A DNA stretch of 64,000 nt from Candidatus Rhodoblastus alkanivorans (GCF_022760755.1 NZ_JAIVFP010000002.1:91841-155840), one strand, 5' to 3'; numbered from the stretch's first letter, positions 19,243-28,738 are shown. The notes: generated by a model not told the origin, from the sequence alone. A program made the numbers and translations.

Positions 19243-20418
19243 TCAATAACCAAGCATCACTTCAGCGACCAGCGCATCGCGATCGAATTTGTAGTCCAAA
19301 GGCTCTGCGAAGCGCTGCGCCCATCCGTCCAATACCCGCTCGACGGACGCCTGCACGCCCGCGCGGCAAGTGAACCCATCCACCTTGACGGGTACTTCCT
19401 TGTAAATACTAATGAACGCCTTCAAGGCAGCAATGGTCTGCGGCAAGTGACGATCAGTCCAGGCCCTCAGATAGCGGCGATTATGGGCGCCGTAGACGGG
19501 CTCGTCTTTGACGAGCATCTTCAGGCAAAGCGCCTGAAGCCCGTCGGTAGCCTGTTGGTGATAGGTGAGCGCCTGCCCCTGAACGAGCGACGTCAGGCTA
19601 TCTCCGTGGATGCCAGCGAGACGCTGAAAAAATTCCCGGCGAACAAACTGTCCGAAAATGTCGTCGTAAATCCCATGAATAGCCCACAGCTGCTCAACCC
19701 AGTCATAGGTCTCGCCCCAGATGCGCTCGACGAACTCGCGCCCCGGCTTCCACGCCTCTCCCTTGGTCCAGGCCTGTTTCCCGCTATCCGTGCTTGGATC
19801 GAAGTCGGGGAATACCTTGCTCAGCAGAACCCGCTGCATCTGAATCATCTGCGCTTCGTCGTTTTTGTCGAAGCCAGCCTGGGCGATCCAAGTTCTAACC
19901 AAATCCCCCAAAGTAGAGAAAACAGTGCTGGAATGGGCGTTGAACAACCCGAACTCGTTAAACAGCATTGCAGGATAGTGTTTTGCAAGAATATTTTGAC
20001 GCCAAGCGGTATTCATCATCTTGTGATCACCGGACTCAGCCCAGCTCTTCATCGCGCGCTCGACAACCTGACCTTCTTCGGCCTTCTGCTTGACGTATGG
20101 CATGAACCAACGTTTCGCGGGATCGCGAAAGTAGTACCAATTGCCGGATAAAATGGCAGTCGACTCGATGCTGTAATTGGACCTGCCACCGGGCCATTTC
20201 TGCACTGTCTCGCCAACTTCCTGGCTCCCTGGCACCGCATCATGAGAATTCTGCGCATGCAACATCACCGCTTCATATTCGGTGAGACGACGCCAGCCCC
20301 GCTTAGCGAACGGAATATGATCGCGCTTGGCCTCAAGCGGCTTTTCCGGAACGAGAGCCTGTATAAGGGACTGGCGCTCAGGATCCACCATGCCTCGAAC
20401 GAAGAGTTGTGAACTCAT
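19243..20418 (-). CDS. mmoY: Monooxygenase hydroxylase beta subunit
   Basis: A 391-residue protein matching MmoY (about 389): KRGWRRLTEYEAVMLHAQNS, then FRDPAKRWFMPYVKQKAEEG, MLFNEFGLFNAHSSTVFS, and the conserved DIFGQFVRREFFQRLA. It is a ferritin-like helical subunit without metal ligands that forms the hydroxylase core with alpha. AAGGAAAG lies upstream of ATG 20418. It is separated from mmoX by 126 bp containing a 10-bp hairpin. Confidence 0.94.
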   Translation of the reverse strand: MSSQLFVRGMVDPERQSLIQALVPEKPLEAKRDHIPFAKRGWRRLTEYEAVMLHAQNSHDAVPGSQEVGETVQKWPGGRSNYSIESTAILSGNWYYFRDPAKRWFMPYVKQKAEEGQVVERAMKSWAESGDHKMMNTAWRQNILAKHYPAMLFNEFGLFNAHSSTVFSTLGDLVRTWIAQAGFDKNDEAQMIQMQRVLLSKVFPDFDPSTDSGKQAWTKGEAWKPGREFVERIWGETYDWVEQLWAIHGIYDDIFGQFVRREFFQRLAGIHGDSLTSLVQGQALTYHQQATDGLQALCLKMLVKDEPVYGAHNRRYLRAWTDRHLPQTIAALKAFISIYKEVPVKVDGFTCRAGVQASVERVLDGWAQRFAEPLDYKFDRDALVAEVMLGY

Positions 20419-20493
20419 TTTCTCTTTCCTTATTAGATAGGTTGGCTGTCTCGCGTCTCGGCGCTCGAAACAGAGTGATTCAATGTATTAGAG

Positions 20494-20533
20494 CGCGGTC
20501 GCCACGCGCTTCCTCAAGCAAACGGCGACCGCG
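20494..20533 (-). promoter_or_regulatory. Intercistronic hairpin between mmoX and mmoY
   Basis: CGCGGTCGCC (20494-20503) pairs with GGCGACCGCG (20524-20533), a perfect 10-bp stem with a 20-base loop, starting 11 bp after the mmoX stop. No T run follows, so it more likely protects the mmoX message or attenuates read-through than fully terminates. Confidence 0.6.
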
Positions 20534-20544
20534 TTAGACAGCCG

Positions 20545-22137
20545 TTACTTGACCGGCTGCCAGTTCAGGATCTTCATCGGGTCGGGGATGACGACGCCGC
20601 ACCGCTGCAAGTCTTCCACCGTCCACATGCCGGTATTGCGAAGATGGGGTTGGGCCATCAAGGTCTTCCCATCGCTCCGCACGCCACCAGCCGCTTTCAC
20701 CAGGTCTGACAATTCCCATCCCTCGTACTGTTCGAAAAAGTTCACCAATTCGTACCGCTCGGGCTCCTGAAGCCATTGGCGCTGGCCGTGCAGATCCGAG
20801 AATGCGAACCGCTTACCATTCTTCTCGAGGTAGGAGGGGTTGCTGGCGCCCTTGGTCAGCGTCGGGCAGAACGGCAGACCCGACGTGTGGTCCAAAAAGA
20901 CGCCATGGCCGTTCTGCATCAGCCACATGATCGGGATGAAGCCTGATTTCGGATCTTCGCTGCCCAACGCGGCCCATTCCTGGTAGATCTTGCCGTAATG
21001 ATCGTACCAGCCCGGATAATTGGCCTCGAACCATTCCATGGCCGTCGCGTCAGGCATTTCCATACGAATGCCGGTTAGCGGCCAAAGCGCGTAAGCGAGC
21101 AGGGCCAAATCGTGATGCGCCCAAACCGCGTCCTTTTTGGCGTCCGGCAGACACTTCGGCGTCTTGATGCCGAACTTCTGCAAACGGCCAAGCCAAATGC
21201 CCGCCCAATCTTCATAGACCCAGCGGTTCCAGGACTTCGCCCAGGGCTCAACCTTGAATTTTGAGCCGTATTCGAGACCAACGCCGACGAACGGCGTCAG
21301 GAACTTGTGCTGCGTCCAGAACGCGTTATCAAGGTCGGTCTGGAGGTATTTCATCGACTCCGGATCATTCATGATGGAAACGAGCGTCTGGTAACCATTG
21401 GCCATATGGCGCAGCTCGTCGGTCTCAATCGACAGGAAAACTGTCGGGGTGATCTCGTCGCCGTTGGCAGCGGCCCATTCCGTGATCGAAACGATCAGCG
21501 GGTTGGTAAAGCAAGCCTCGGCCACGACCTGAAGATTAATGGAAGACTCGACAGCGTCGCCCGCCAGGAACCCTTCGCCAAAGGCGCGCTTGACACCCGG
21601 ATATAGCGGATTGATCGCGCGCAACTGGCGCATATTGGTATGGCCCGCCGGATCGTAATAGTGCTTGCCGTAGTAGTAATTGACATAGGCGGTCTGATTG
21701 GTGTGACGAATCTCGTCGATGACCTGGGCGAGATAACCATTCTTCTGCTCCGGCGACTGGGCTGTATCCCACAGCAGAGCGGATCCCGAAATGGCCCCGT
21801 ATTCGCCCGTTTCGAGGAAGTTGGAAATGAGTTTCATGATCTCACCCCACTTCGGGTGCACCTTGTTGCCGGCGTCCAACCGGTCGAGCCCGTCGAGCAG
21901 GGTGCCATATTGGCGCTCCTCTTTGATCGACTCCATGCGCGCATATTCTTTAGCGGTAAGCTTAAATTGCTCCTTGGTGTTCACGTCCAAGTCGTACTTG
22001 GTCGGGTATTTTCCGCCCTTCGACTTGAAGTCCCAAGTAAAATCCTGCAACCATCTATGCACTTCCTGAGGTTCTACGCTACTCGGCACCGGATTTGCCT
22101 TGAGCGCCTGTTTTACTGCGAGATTTGAGCTAGCCAT
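20545..22137 (-). CDS. mmoX: Soluble alkane/methane monooxygenase hydroxylase alpha subunit
   Basis: A 530-residue di-iron subunit matching MmoX (about 527). The iron ligands are all present: E112, E142, H145 (DEIRH), E207, E241 and H244 (DELRH), equal to Methylococcus E114, E144, H147, E209, E243, H246. The gate Leu is L108. Active-site neighbours differ from methane monooxygenase: G114 (N116 in MMO), T149 (C151), L280 (F282) and F322 (Y324), with K321 kept (K323). From memory, butane monooxygenase has G, T, L, F and Q at these five positions, so four of five are butane-type. The enzyme inserts O into a C-H bond using O2 and MmoC electrons. GGAGAG precedes ATG 22137. I use the mmo symbol, but bmo may fit better. 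Confidence 0.94.
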   Translation of the reverse strand: MASSNLAVKQALKANPVPSSVEPQEVHRWLQDFTWDFKSKGGKYPTKYDLDVNTKEQFKLTAKEYARMESIKEERQYGTLLDGLDRLDAGNKVHPKWGEIMKLISNFLETGEYGAISGSALLWDTAQSPEQKNGYLAQVIDEIRHTNQTAYVNYYYGKHYYDPAGHTNMRQLRAINPLYPGVKRAFGEGFLAGDAVESSINLQVVAEACFTNPLIVSITEWAAANGDEITPTVFLSIETDELRHMANGYQTLVSIMNDPESMKYLQTDLDNAFWTQHKFLTPFVGVGLEYGSKFKVEPWAKSWNRWVYEDWAGIWLGRLQKFGIKTPKCLPDAKKDAVWAHHDLALLAYALWPLTGIRMEMPDATAMEWFEANYPGWYDHYGKIYQEWAALGSEDPKSGFIPIMWLMQNGHGVFLDHTSGLPFCPTLTKGASNPSYLEKNGKRFAFSDLHGQRQWLQEPERYELVNFFEQYEGWELSDLVKAAGGVRSDGKTLMAQPHLRNTGMWTVEDLQRCGVVIPDPMKILNWQPVK

Positions 22138-22210
22138 ATTTCACTCTCCTATTTTGGATGAAAGCCTACTGTTTTGAGGGAGCTGCGCCCCCGGTGCTTC
22201 GTCAGCGATT

Positions 22211-22498
22211 CTAGCCTTCGCCGCGCGAAAAGAGCAGTTTTGTGACCGTCGGACGCTGGAAAAAAGCGATCTTGCGCCGCCCAGCGTCCGCGCAAGTCTC
22301 TGGACGATGAGCCCAGCTCATATGGAGATGCCTATCCCCTTTGAACAAATCCCACCGCCACATAATCTCCAGTTCTGTTGCGTAAACACGGTAATCATCC
22401 TCTGCGTATACTAGCATGGGTTTGCCAACCATTGGCGACTGGCCTGCTTCAACTGGAAGTTGAGGATCATCCGAACTATTCATCGTCGAACTATGCAT
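22211..22498 (-). CDS. mmoD: MmoD-like small protein, first gene of the operon
   Basis: A 95-residue protein whose core YAEDDYRVYATELEIMWRWD resembles MmoD (ETYAAYAKDLDFMWRW in Methylococcus). MmoD is linked to the copper-dependent switch between methane monooxygenases and to hydroxylase assembly. In the classical operons it lies between mmoZ and mmoC; here it precedes mmoX by 73 bp and is the first gene. GAAGGG precedes ATG 22498. The C-terminal part (about 60-95) is not similar to the Methylococcus protein. Identity rests on about 25 residues, so it is probable rather than certain. Confidence 0.75.
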   Translation of the reverse strand: MHSSTMNSSDDPQLPVEAGQSPMVGKPMLVYAEDDYRVYATELEIMWRWDLFKGDRHLHMSWAHRPETCADAGRRKIAFFQRPTVTKLLFSRGEG

Positions 22499-23185
22499 TT
22501 ACCGCTCGCCCTTCTTGTTGCCTTAGCTTAGACGGAAGTCCTGCCAACTGCACCGGCTCCCGCTTAAACCCGCGCTCAGAAGCACTTTTCTTTCTTTGGT
22601 CGGATTCGCAATCTCCCAGGTGGCGGCGATTTCACAAATTGCTCCCGCTCCTTCGGTCGCACCCCCGCTATGGCTGAATGCATTCGCATCGACCATTGTT
22701 CGCGGATCTTCGCTGCTAATCCACCGAACGGCGGGTCGGTAGTTTGTTTTCAATTAGTTTCGTCTGGCGTCCTCGGCCCTTTTTGCGGGTTTGTCGAAGG
22801 CGCATTTCCATCCCAGTTCCTAGCCGTTCCAACATTAAAAGTGGATCGGGGCCATTGTACTAAAGTACAGGCGTTAGTCTGACGAGAAAATCAACGGCGG
22901 CGGAAACGCCGGTTTAGCGGTGCCCTTGGCCGCCGCTTGTCAAGCTTTGCAGAGCAAGCCCGGTGTTCATCTCTCGCTGGGAAAGGTTGGGTTTTGTTCT
23001 TCAGCCAGACGGCGCGCCGCCTAGCCCTTGGCGCTCGCTATGGCAGCCTATGCCGGCTTTGAGTCGATCGATTTCGGCGATCGGATAAGTTAAAAGCTAC
23101 GACGAACGTGTAACTCGCGCCAATGCGCGGGGCGTGTTTCGGCGCCGCGTCAGAAACGGTCGAGCGCGCGATCGAGCAGCTCGAA
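22499..23185. other. Upstream region of the monooxygenase operon
   Basis: This should hold the operon promoter. No convincing -24/-12 element was found: the best on the minus strand, TTGGCAGGACTTCCGT at about 22532-22547, has GT instead of GC at -12. A GTAC-taaa-GTAC repeat lies at 22857-22868. No mmoR-like activator gene or other ORF is recognisable. The right end abuts an IS3 end at 23186. Confidence 0.4.
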
Positions 23186-23625
23186 CTGAGCTACTCCCCA
23201 TTGGTTGGACAATTTCCGGGGTGGTAAGCTACTTTCTTCGCCTGCTGGTCAGGTTGAATGGCATTCCAATAGACCACGGCAGGCGGTTGGTCGGCTTCGA
23301 CCATGCCGCGCCTCACTTCCCGGTCCAGGGTTTGAGCTTTCTGGACAAAAAATCATTGGCGACAGCCAGTTCTCCGATCTTGGCGCGCAAGTCCCCGACG
23401 GCCCCTTCGTCGATCTCAGCCGTCTTCTGCCGCCTCGTTCGAAAATATCCTGCGCTCCTTCAAGCAGCGCCTTTTTCCATTGGTGGATCATGGTTGGATG
23501 CACGCCATAAGCTGTCGCCAGCTCGGCCGCGGTCCTCTCGCCCTTCAACGCTTCCAGCGCGACGCGCGCCTTGAATGCCGCGTCATGATTTCTGCGCTTC
23601 GACGTGTCTGATCTCCTCGTTCACG
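23186..23625 (-). mobile_element. IS3 family remnant (OrfA plus fused OrfB tail)
   Basis: The minus strand reads KRRNHDAAFKARVALEALKG, ELATAYGVHPTMIHQWKKAL and LEGAQDIFERGG, an IS3-type OrfA. After a frameshift, KIGELAVANDFLSRKLKPWT follows. It is then joined to the OrfB tail QPPAVVYWNAIQPDQQAKKV and the end GGGGAGTAGCTCAG (complement at 23186-23199). Most of orfB is deleted. The inner end is an inverted copy of 1963-2069. Confidence 0.72.
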
Positions 23626-23944
23626 GAGACCAGCAGACATCAGAGGAAGGCTGTGGACTTATTCAAGGGCGGACCCCACTCTGCGAGGTTTTTCGCATTG
23701 ATCCGCCAAAATGTCTTTGCAGCTATCATCTCGCCTTAGGGCGGGTCGCCACGCGCCTTGTCGAGATCCGTGGATAGGCGGCCAATTAGGTTGCCGACCG
23801 CGCAGCCAAAGGAGCAAACCTATCTGGACGGCGGAGGCAGGCAAGAGTTCAGACCTCGGGCGAAATTATCTCGTTTTGCCGGGCGGAGGCGTGGACGAAC
23901 ATTTTCTATATGCGATGAAGGTTCGCCTACGCTGTCTTGAAAGC
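23626..23944. other. Intergenic, no gene recognised
   Basis: Short frames only. No IS or RNA feature identified. Confidence 0.35.
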
Positions 23945-24220
23945 TCAACCTTCGGCGGTGGTGGGGTCAATTATCGTCCTGACTTCGGAGATGCGATTCG
24001 CAGGAAACCCCCCGCTTTCGGCATGCTGGCGGACCGCCCGCTCGTCCGGCGCGATATAAATGCAATACACTTTGTCGTCGGTCACGAAGCTCTCAACCCA
24101 CTGGATCTTTGGTCCCATCTCATTGAGAACCCCACAAGATTTTTGGGAAATTCCAATGAGGTCCGCTTTCGCGAGTTTGCCAGCAGCAGGGATCTCGCGT
24201 TCGATAAGATATTTAGGCAT
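23945..24220 (-). CDS. DUF4242-type small protein
   Basis: A 91-residue ferredoxin-like-fold protein: MPKYLIEREIPAAGKLAKAD, then IQWVESFVTDDKVYCIYIAP and DERAVRQHAESGGFPANRI. This pattern matches the DUF4242 family (SCO4226-like; one member binds nickel). Function is unknown for most members. AGAGGA precedes ATG 24220. It lies 96 bp after the TetR gene on the same strand, so the two probably form one operon controlled by the palindrome at 24933-24958. Confidence 0.8.
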   Translation of the reverse strand: MPKYLIEREIPAAGKLAKADLIGISQKSCGVLNEMGPKIQWVESFVTDDKVYCIYIAPDERAVRQHAESGGFPANRISEVRTIIDPTTAEG

Positions 24221-24316
24221 GAGGTTTCCTCTCGTTCGTGATTGTTATTCCATCCGCAGCGACCCGGACGAATCCAACGTGGTTCAATTTTGATTGGCAG
24301 GCCAATTTGAAATATT

Positions 24317-24928
24317 TCAATCTGATCGCCGAGCGGCCCTCCTCTCCGGTTGAACCAAGGCTCCCTTTTCGATGGTGCGCATCACCTCTTCGAAAGCCTC
24401 CATAACCGATGCGTTGCGTTCAAGCGCCCAGCCGACGAGGCTGCCGCCTTCGAGCGAACTAAGGAGAAGCAACGCCGTTTGTGCAGGGGAGATATTCTCC
24501 CGGAGGGCGTGATCCGCAGCCCCCTCTTCGAGCACCTCCGTTAGCCAGTCGAGGTGGATTTGAAAGAAATATTTTATACTCTGGCCCATAACCTCCGGCA
24601 GCGCGGAGCGCTCTGCCGACAGGGCGGCGCAGAGTGGAAGCATCCCCTTGTCGAACCCTTCAACGAACCCTTGCGCGTAGGCGCGTAGTCGTTCACTTGG
24701 CCTTTCATAGATGCGTTTGATGTCCGCGAGTGACGAAAGGAAACGCTCAACATATTCCCGGACGAGGACGACGATCAGATCTTCCTTAGTCGGAAAATAA
24801 TAATGAACGCTCGCTTTTGTGATCGCGACGCGGTCTGCCAAGTCGGCATAGCTGAAGGCCGAATAGCCACGCGTTCGGATTAAAAACTCCGCTTCGTTCA
24901 AAATCTCCGTTCTCGTATCCAGGGTCAT
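24317..24928 (-). CDS. TetR family repressor
   Basis: A 203-residue protein with the N-terminal TetR HTH (TRTEILNEAEFLIRTRGYSA, DLADRVAITKASVHYYFPTK) and a helical ligand domain. The pattern resembles regulators of the AcnR/NemR-like group with a TetR_C domain, but the ligand is unknown. It starts 5 bp from a perfect palindrome, so autorepression is likely. It heads a two-gene operon with the DUF4242 gene. Confidence 0.9.
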   Translation of the reverse strand: MTLDTRTEILNEAEFLIRTRGYSAFSYADLADRVAITKASVHYYFPTKEDLIVVLVREYVERFLSSLADIKRIYERPSERLRAYAQGFVEGFDKGMLPLCAALSAERSALPEVMGQSIKYFFQIHLDWLTEVLEEGAADHALRENISPAQTALLLLSSLEGGSLVGWALERNASVMEAFEEVMRTIEKGALVQPERRAARRSD

Positions 24929-24932
24929 TCCT

Positions 24933-24958
24933 AAACTTACCGATTAATTGGTAAGTTT
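24933..24958. promoter_or_regulatory. TetR operator palindrome
   Basis: AAACTTACC-N8-GGTAAGTTT, perfect 9-bp arms with the AT-rich spacer gattaatt, directly upstream of the tetR start. Size and position fit a TetR dimer site overlapping the promoter. Confidence 0.8.
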
Positions 24959-25264
24959 GTCAATGGATAGGAATCCCGCGGCAATCATTAATTTGCTGGG
25001 CAGCATAGGCTGTCCTTTCGGCAATCAGCAGATCGCGGACAGGACGCAGAGGCTGCATGTCGAGTCGATGCTCAGTTTTAGCGCATCGTTAGCTGGGCGA
25101 TGACGGCGCTGGCGATGGCGGCGGGTGCCGTTTGGAGGGCGCTTCCTTCGAGCCGGTCAGCGATGGGTGGCGATGGCGGCTGGTGATCCACCGCGCGCCG
25201 GGCTCGAGGCGTATCGCTCGGCTGGCGTGAAATAGGCGGCAGACCGATCTCGCTCGGTGTCAAT
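24959..25264. other. No confident gene
   Basis: A proline/alanine-rich minus frame (25078-25293) looks like a frameshifted continuation of the small gene below or chance coding. Confidence 0.3.
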
Positions 25265-25417
25265 TCAGCTCCGACCACGTTTGCCTTCCGCACCGTTCAG
25301 TTCGATGACTTCATCGACCTGGTAGCGGCCTTCGGCGGGCTCGGGACAGATCACCCCACAGCGCTCAGACCAGATTCCTGCGCAACAGCCGATAAGCAGC
25401 GTAGGGTCATCAGCCAT
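25265..25417 (-). CDS. Small hypothetical protein
   Basis: Reads MADDPTLLIGCCAGIWSERC and on to VIELNGAEGKRGRS, 50 residues, with AAGGAAG seven bases before ATG 25417. Four cysteines lie in the first 25 residues. An adjacent frame could extend it by about 70 residues if one frameshift is allowed. No family recognised; it may be a remnant. Confidence 0.3.
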   Translation of the reverse strand: MADDPTLLIGCCAGIWSERCGVICPEPAEGRYQVDEVIELNGAEGKRGRS

Positions 25418-25685
25418 CGGAACTTCCTTTAAAACAGCTAAGGTGAAACGCAAATCTCCAAGAAATTGGAGCATCCTTTATGCTTTTCACGGGGATCAGT
25501 CGCGGCTGATCCCCGTCGCGCGCGGAACGCGGATTTATCGGCTTCCCGCGGAATATGACGCGCCAGGTCCGCAGAATGCGCAAAACTTTTGATCACGCTG
25601 CCATCCCCGACTACCAAGCCCTCCGCGAGCGGCCCGTGGAGCGAGCCAAGGCGGCGCTGTTGTTTTTCGTAAGAGACTGCCTCGG

Positions 25686-26130
25686 CATCAATTTTTGGCG
25701 TTTTTTGCAGCCCTCCCACCATGCACCGTGGCGATGGAGGCCTGCGGTAGCGCTCATTATTGGGTCCGCGAATTCGGAAAGCTGGGACATTCCGTCAAGC
25801 TCATCGCCCCGGCTTATGTGAAGCCATTCGTTAAACGACAGAAAAACGACGCTTGCGATGCAGAGGCGATCTGCGAAGCAGCGCAACGTCCGACAAAGAG
25901 ATTTGTCTCCGTCAAGACCGAAGAGGCGCAAGCTGCGGCGATCCTGTTCCGCACCCGCGATCTGCTCGTTCGCCAACGCACCCAAGTTATCAACGCCTTT
26001 TGCAGCCATTTGAACGAGTTCGGCATCGTTGTCGCAAAGGGGCCTCAACACGCGCCCAAGCTGGTAGAACCGAAAGACCTTCGGCGACAGCCGCCACAAG
26101 ATGCATCCGAAGATCGAGCGAAAGCGGTTT
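25686..26130 (+). pseudogene. IS110 family transposase remnant
   Basis: Reads VAMEACGSAHYWVREFGKLG, LIAPAYVKPFVKRQKNDACD, EAICEAAQRPTKRFV, the central DEDD domain of IS110 transposases. Both the N-terminal start and the C-terminal Tnp20 part are missing. It belongs to a different IS110 subgroup from the remnant at 6317. Confidence 0.72.
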
Positions 26131-26189
26131 GCTCATGCATGCCAGCTTCTTTCGCCAGCACGCAGTTGGAATCTGACTGGCGCCACTTT

Positions 26190-26272
26190 GGGAATCTAAA
26201 GGGTGATGTGAGGTCCGCGGTGCGATGTTGGGCGCGGTCGGGCGCGGACCTCACATAACCCCTGGGATTCCC
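26190..26272. repeat. 83-bp long inverted repeat (MITE-like hairpin)
   Basis: Outer arms GGGAATC / GATTCCC and inner arms TGTGAGGTCCGCG / CGCGGACCTCACA pair across a 23-base loop, with a few mismatches between. It lies between two IS remnants. It may be a MITE, an IS end, or a strong bidirectional terminator. Confidence 0.6.
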
Positions 26273-26323
26273 TAGCGAGGGTTTGCGTGATTCATGAGAT
26301 GACGGCTTATGGATGGCTGATCA

Positions 26324-26760
26324 ATGGACGTGGACTGGCAAGCCGATATCGAACACTGGCTTGAGCTGTTTGTCGCGGCGTTGCGGTACAAGACGAGGGC
26401 GCGGATGTGTCCGGCCTATATTGCCGGACTGATTGGTCCGGGAGACCGCATGAGTGTTCAGCCGATGGCGGCGCGCGCTGGCGAGGTCGGCTACGATCAG
26501 CTTCATCATTTCGTCGCTGCCGGAGTTTGGGACAGTGCGCCACTCGAGGCAGCTCTGCTGAAGGAGGCAGATCGCCTGGTTGGCGACGAAGCGGGGTTTC
26601 GATGACACGGCGTTGCCCAAGAAGGGACGTCACTCGGTTGGCGTCGCGCCACAATATGCCTCGTCGCTCGGAAAACTGTCAGTCGCTGGTCTCAGTAACG
26701 TTGGCGTCGCGCGAGCTGCCGGAGACGATGGGCCTGCGGCTACTCTAGCTTCTTGAAATA
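26324..26760 (+). pseudogene. IS701-like transposase, N-terminal remnant, frameshifted
   Basis: Reads DWQADIEHWLELFVAALRYK, LIGPGDRMSVQPMAARAGEV and YDQLHHFVAAGVWDSAPLEA, then shifts frame at about 26600. It continues [20 protein letters not shown] and, in a third frame, [20 protein letters not shown]. These are the conserved first 150 residues of IS701-type transposases. It stops well before the catalytic core is complete. Confidence 0.75.
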
Positions 26761-27193
26761 ACGGGCTTTGCGGCCGATCCAGTACAAGGGTCAATGGCAC
26801 TAAAGAGCAGTATCGGGTGAGAATTAGTCGGGATAAAGGTATGGTGAGTTGGACGCAAGATCCTTGAAGCGCTCAAATCCCGGGGAGGTCTTGCGGGCGG
26901 GGGTATCGCCAGCGCTCGCGTTTCGCTCCGCATCGGCGGGAAAAGCGAGGATGCAGCGCGGCTCCCTTCGTTGCATCGCGCGCCAATCGAGGTTCGTGCG
27001 GCCACGACTCGACGGCTTCAATCGGGGATGGCGACAGAGAATTTTCGCCGACGGGCGTTCAGAAGCATGCAACGAAATCTTGAGCGGTTCGGTCGTCCTG
27101 CAACGCGCGGCCCGGCAAGGCCGGCGGCGACATCAACTCCGATCCGTTTCTGGCAAGCGCCGGCAGGCGCACGATTAATGTGGAGGAAAATCT
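26761..27193. other. Upstream region of the aldehyde dehydrogenase
   Basis: No gene recognised. It holds the leader of the aldehyde dehydrogenase gene, with GGAGG at 27182-27186. Confidence 0.4.
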
Positions 27194-28714
27194 ATGTATC
27201 AGGAAGCGGTCACAAAACTTACCGGCGAGAATCTGATCAAGGCCAAATTCGACAATTTCATCGGCGGCAAGTGGGTCGCCCCGGTGCGCGGCGCTTATTT
27301 CGATAATGTCAGCCCGATCAGCGGCAAGGTTCTGTGTCAGGTCGCCCGCTCCACGGCTGAAGACGTGGAACTCGCCCTCGACGCCGCCCACGCCGCCAAG
27401 GATGCCTGGGGCGCCGCCTCCGCGACCGAACGCTCCAACGTGTTGCTGAAGATCGCCGACCGCATCGAGGCCAATCTTTCGACCCTCGCGCTGGTCGAGA
27501 CCCTCGACAACGGCAAGCCGATCCGCGAGACGACCTACGCCGACGTTCCGCTGATGGCCGATCATTTCCGCTATTTCGCCAGCTGTTTGCGCGCCCAGGA
27601 AGGCGGCATCTCGGAAATCGACCACGACACCGTCGCCTATCATTACCATGAGCCGCTCGGCGTGATCGGCCAGATCATTCCCTGGAACTTCCCGCTGCTG
27701 ATGGCCGCCTGGAAGCTCGCCCCGGCGATCGCCGCCGGCAACTGCGTGGTGATGAAGCCCGCCGAACAGACCCCGATCGGCATTCTGGTTCTCGCCGAAC
27801 TGATCGCCGACCTGCTGCCGCCCGGCGTGCTGAACATCGTGAGCGGCTTCGGCGCCGAAGCCGGCAAGGCCCTGGGCCAGAGCAAGCGCATCGCCAAGAT
27901 CGCCTTCACCGGCTCGACCGCAACCGGCCGCATGATCGCCCATTACGCCGCCGACAACCTGATCCCGGCGACGCTGGAGCTGGGCGGCAAATCGCCGAAC
28001 ATCTTCTTCGCCGACGTGATGGACGAGGACGACGAATTTTTCGACAAGGTGCTTGAAGGCTTCGCGCTCTTCGCCTTCAACCAGGGTGAAGTCTGCACCT
28101 GCCCCAGCCGCGCCCTGGTCCAGGAATCGATCTACGACAAGTTCATCGAGCGCGCCGTCAAGCGCGTCCAGGCGATCAAGCAGGGCAGCCCGCTCGACAT
28201 GACCACCATGGTCGGCGCCCAGGCCTCGAACGACCAGATGCAGAAGATCTTGTCCTATATCGACATCGGCAAGCAGGAAGGCGCGCAATGCCTGACCGGC
28301 GGCACGCGCGCCCATCTTGGCGGCGAGCTGGAAGGGGGTTATTACATCGACCCGACCGTCTTCCACGGCACCAACAACATGCGCATCTTCCAGGAAGAAA
28401 TTTTTGGACCGGTGCTGTCGGTCGCGACCTTCAAGGACGAAGAAGAAGCCCTGAAGCTCGCCAATGACACGATCTACGGTCTCGGCGCCGGCGTGTGGAG
28501 CCGCAACGGCAACCGCGCCTATCGCATGGGTCGCGGCATTCAGGCCGGCCGCGTCTGGACCAACTGCTACCACCACTACCCCGCTCACGCCGCCTTCGGC
28601 GGTTACAAGGAATCGGGCGTGGGCCGTGAGAATCACAAGATGATGCTCGACCATTATCAGCAGACCAAGAACGTTCTGGTCAGCTATAGCACCAAGGCTC
28701 TCGGCTTCTTCTGA
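27194..28714 (+). CDS. NAD-dependent aldehyde dehydrogenase
   Basis: A 506-residue ALDH-superfamily enzyme of the ExaC/AcoD (acetaldehyde-type) group. It has the NAD-binding segment [37 protein letters not shown], the general base in LELGGKSPN (E262) and the nucleophile in [12 protein letters not shown] (C301). The C-terminus has [11 protein letters not shown]. It oxidises short aldehydes to acids in the cytoplasm and would complete the alkane-alcohol-aldehyde route suggested by the monooxygenase and the PQQ dehydrogenase. A GGAGG site precedes ATG 27194. It is monocistronic with a clear terminator. Strong codon bias and a clean gene suggest high expression. Confidence 0.93.
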   Translation: MYQEAVTKLTGENLIKAKFDNFIGGKWVAPVRGAYFDNVSPISGKVLCQVARSTAEDVELALDAAHAAKDAWGAASATERSNVLLKIADRIEANLSTLALVETLDNGKPIRETTYADVPLMADHFRYFASCLRAQEGGISEIDHDTVAYHYHEPLGVIGQIIPWNFPLLMAAWKLAPAIAAGNCVVMKPAEQTPIGILVLAELIADLLPPGVLNIVSGFGAEAGKALGQSKRIAKIAFTGSTATGRMIAHYAADNLIPATLELGGKSPNIFFADVMDEDDEFFDKVLEGFALFAFNQGEVCTCPSRALVQESIYDKFIERAVKRVQAIKQGSPLDMTTMVGAQASNDQMQKILSYIDIGKQEGAQCLTGGTRAHLGGELEGGYYIDPTVFHGTNNMRIFQEEIFGPVLSVATFKDEEEALKLANDTIYGLGAGVWSRNGNRAYRMGRGIQAGRVWTNCYHHYPAHAAFGGYKESGVGRENHKMMLDHYQQTKNVLVSYSTKALGFF

Positions 28715-28738
28715 GAACGGGCTTGATCAAAAAAATGA

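Noticed and set aside
22532..22547. Candidate sigma-54 promoter upstream of mmoD
   Set aside because: TTGGCA fits -24, but the -12 element reads CCGTC instead of TTGCW; not enough to annotate.
27059..28654. 531-residue minus frame opposite the aldehyde dehydrogenase
   Set aside because: Antisense shadow of a strongly conserved enzyme; composition (Gly/His/Val-rich) is typical of such shadows.
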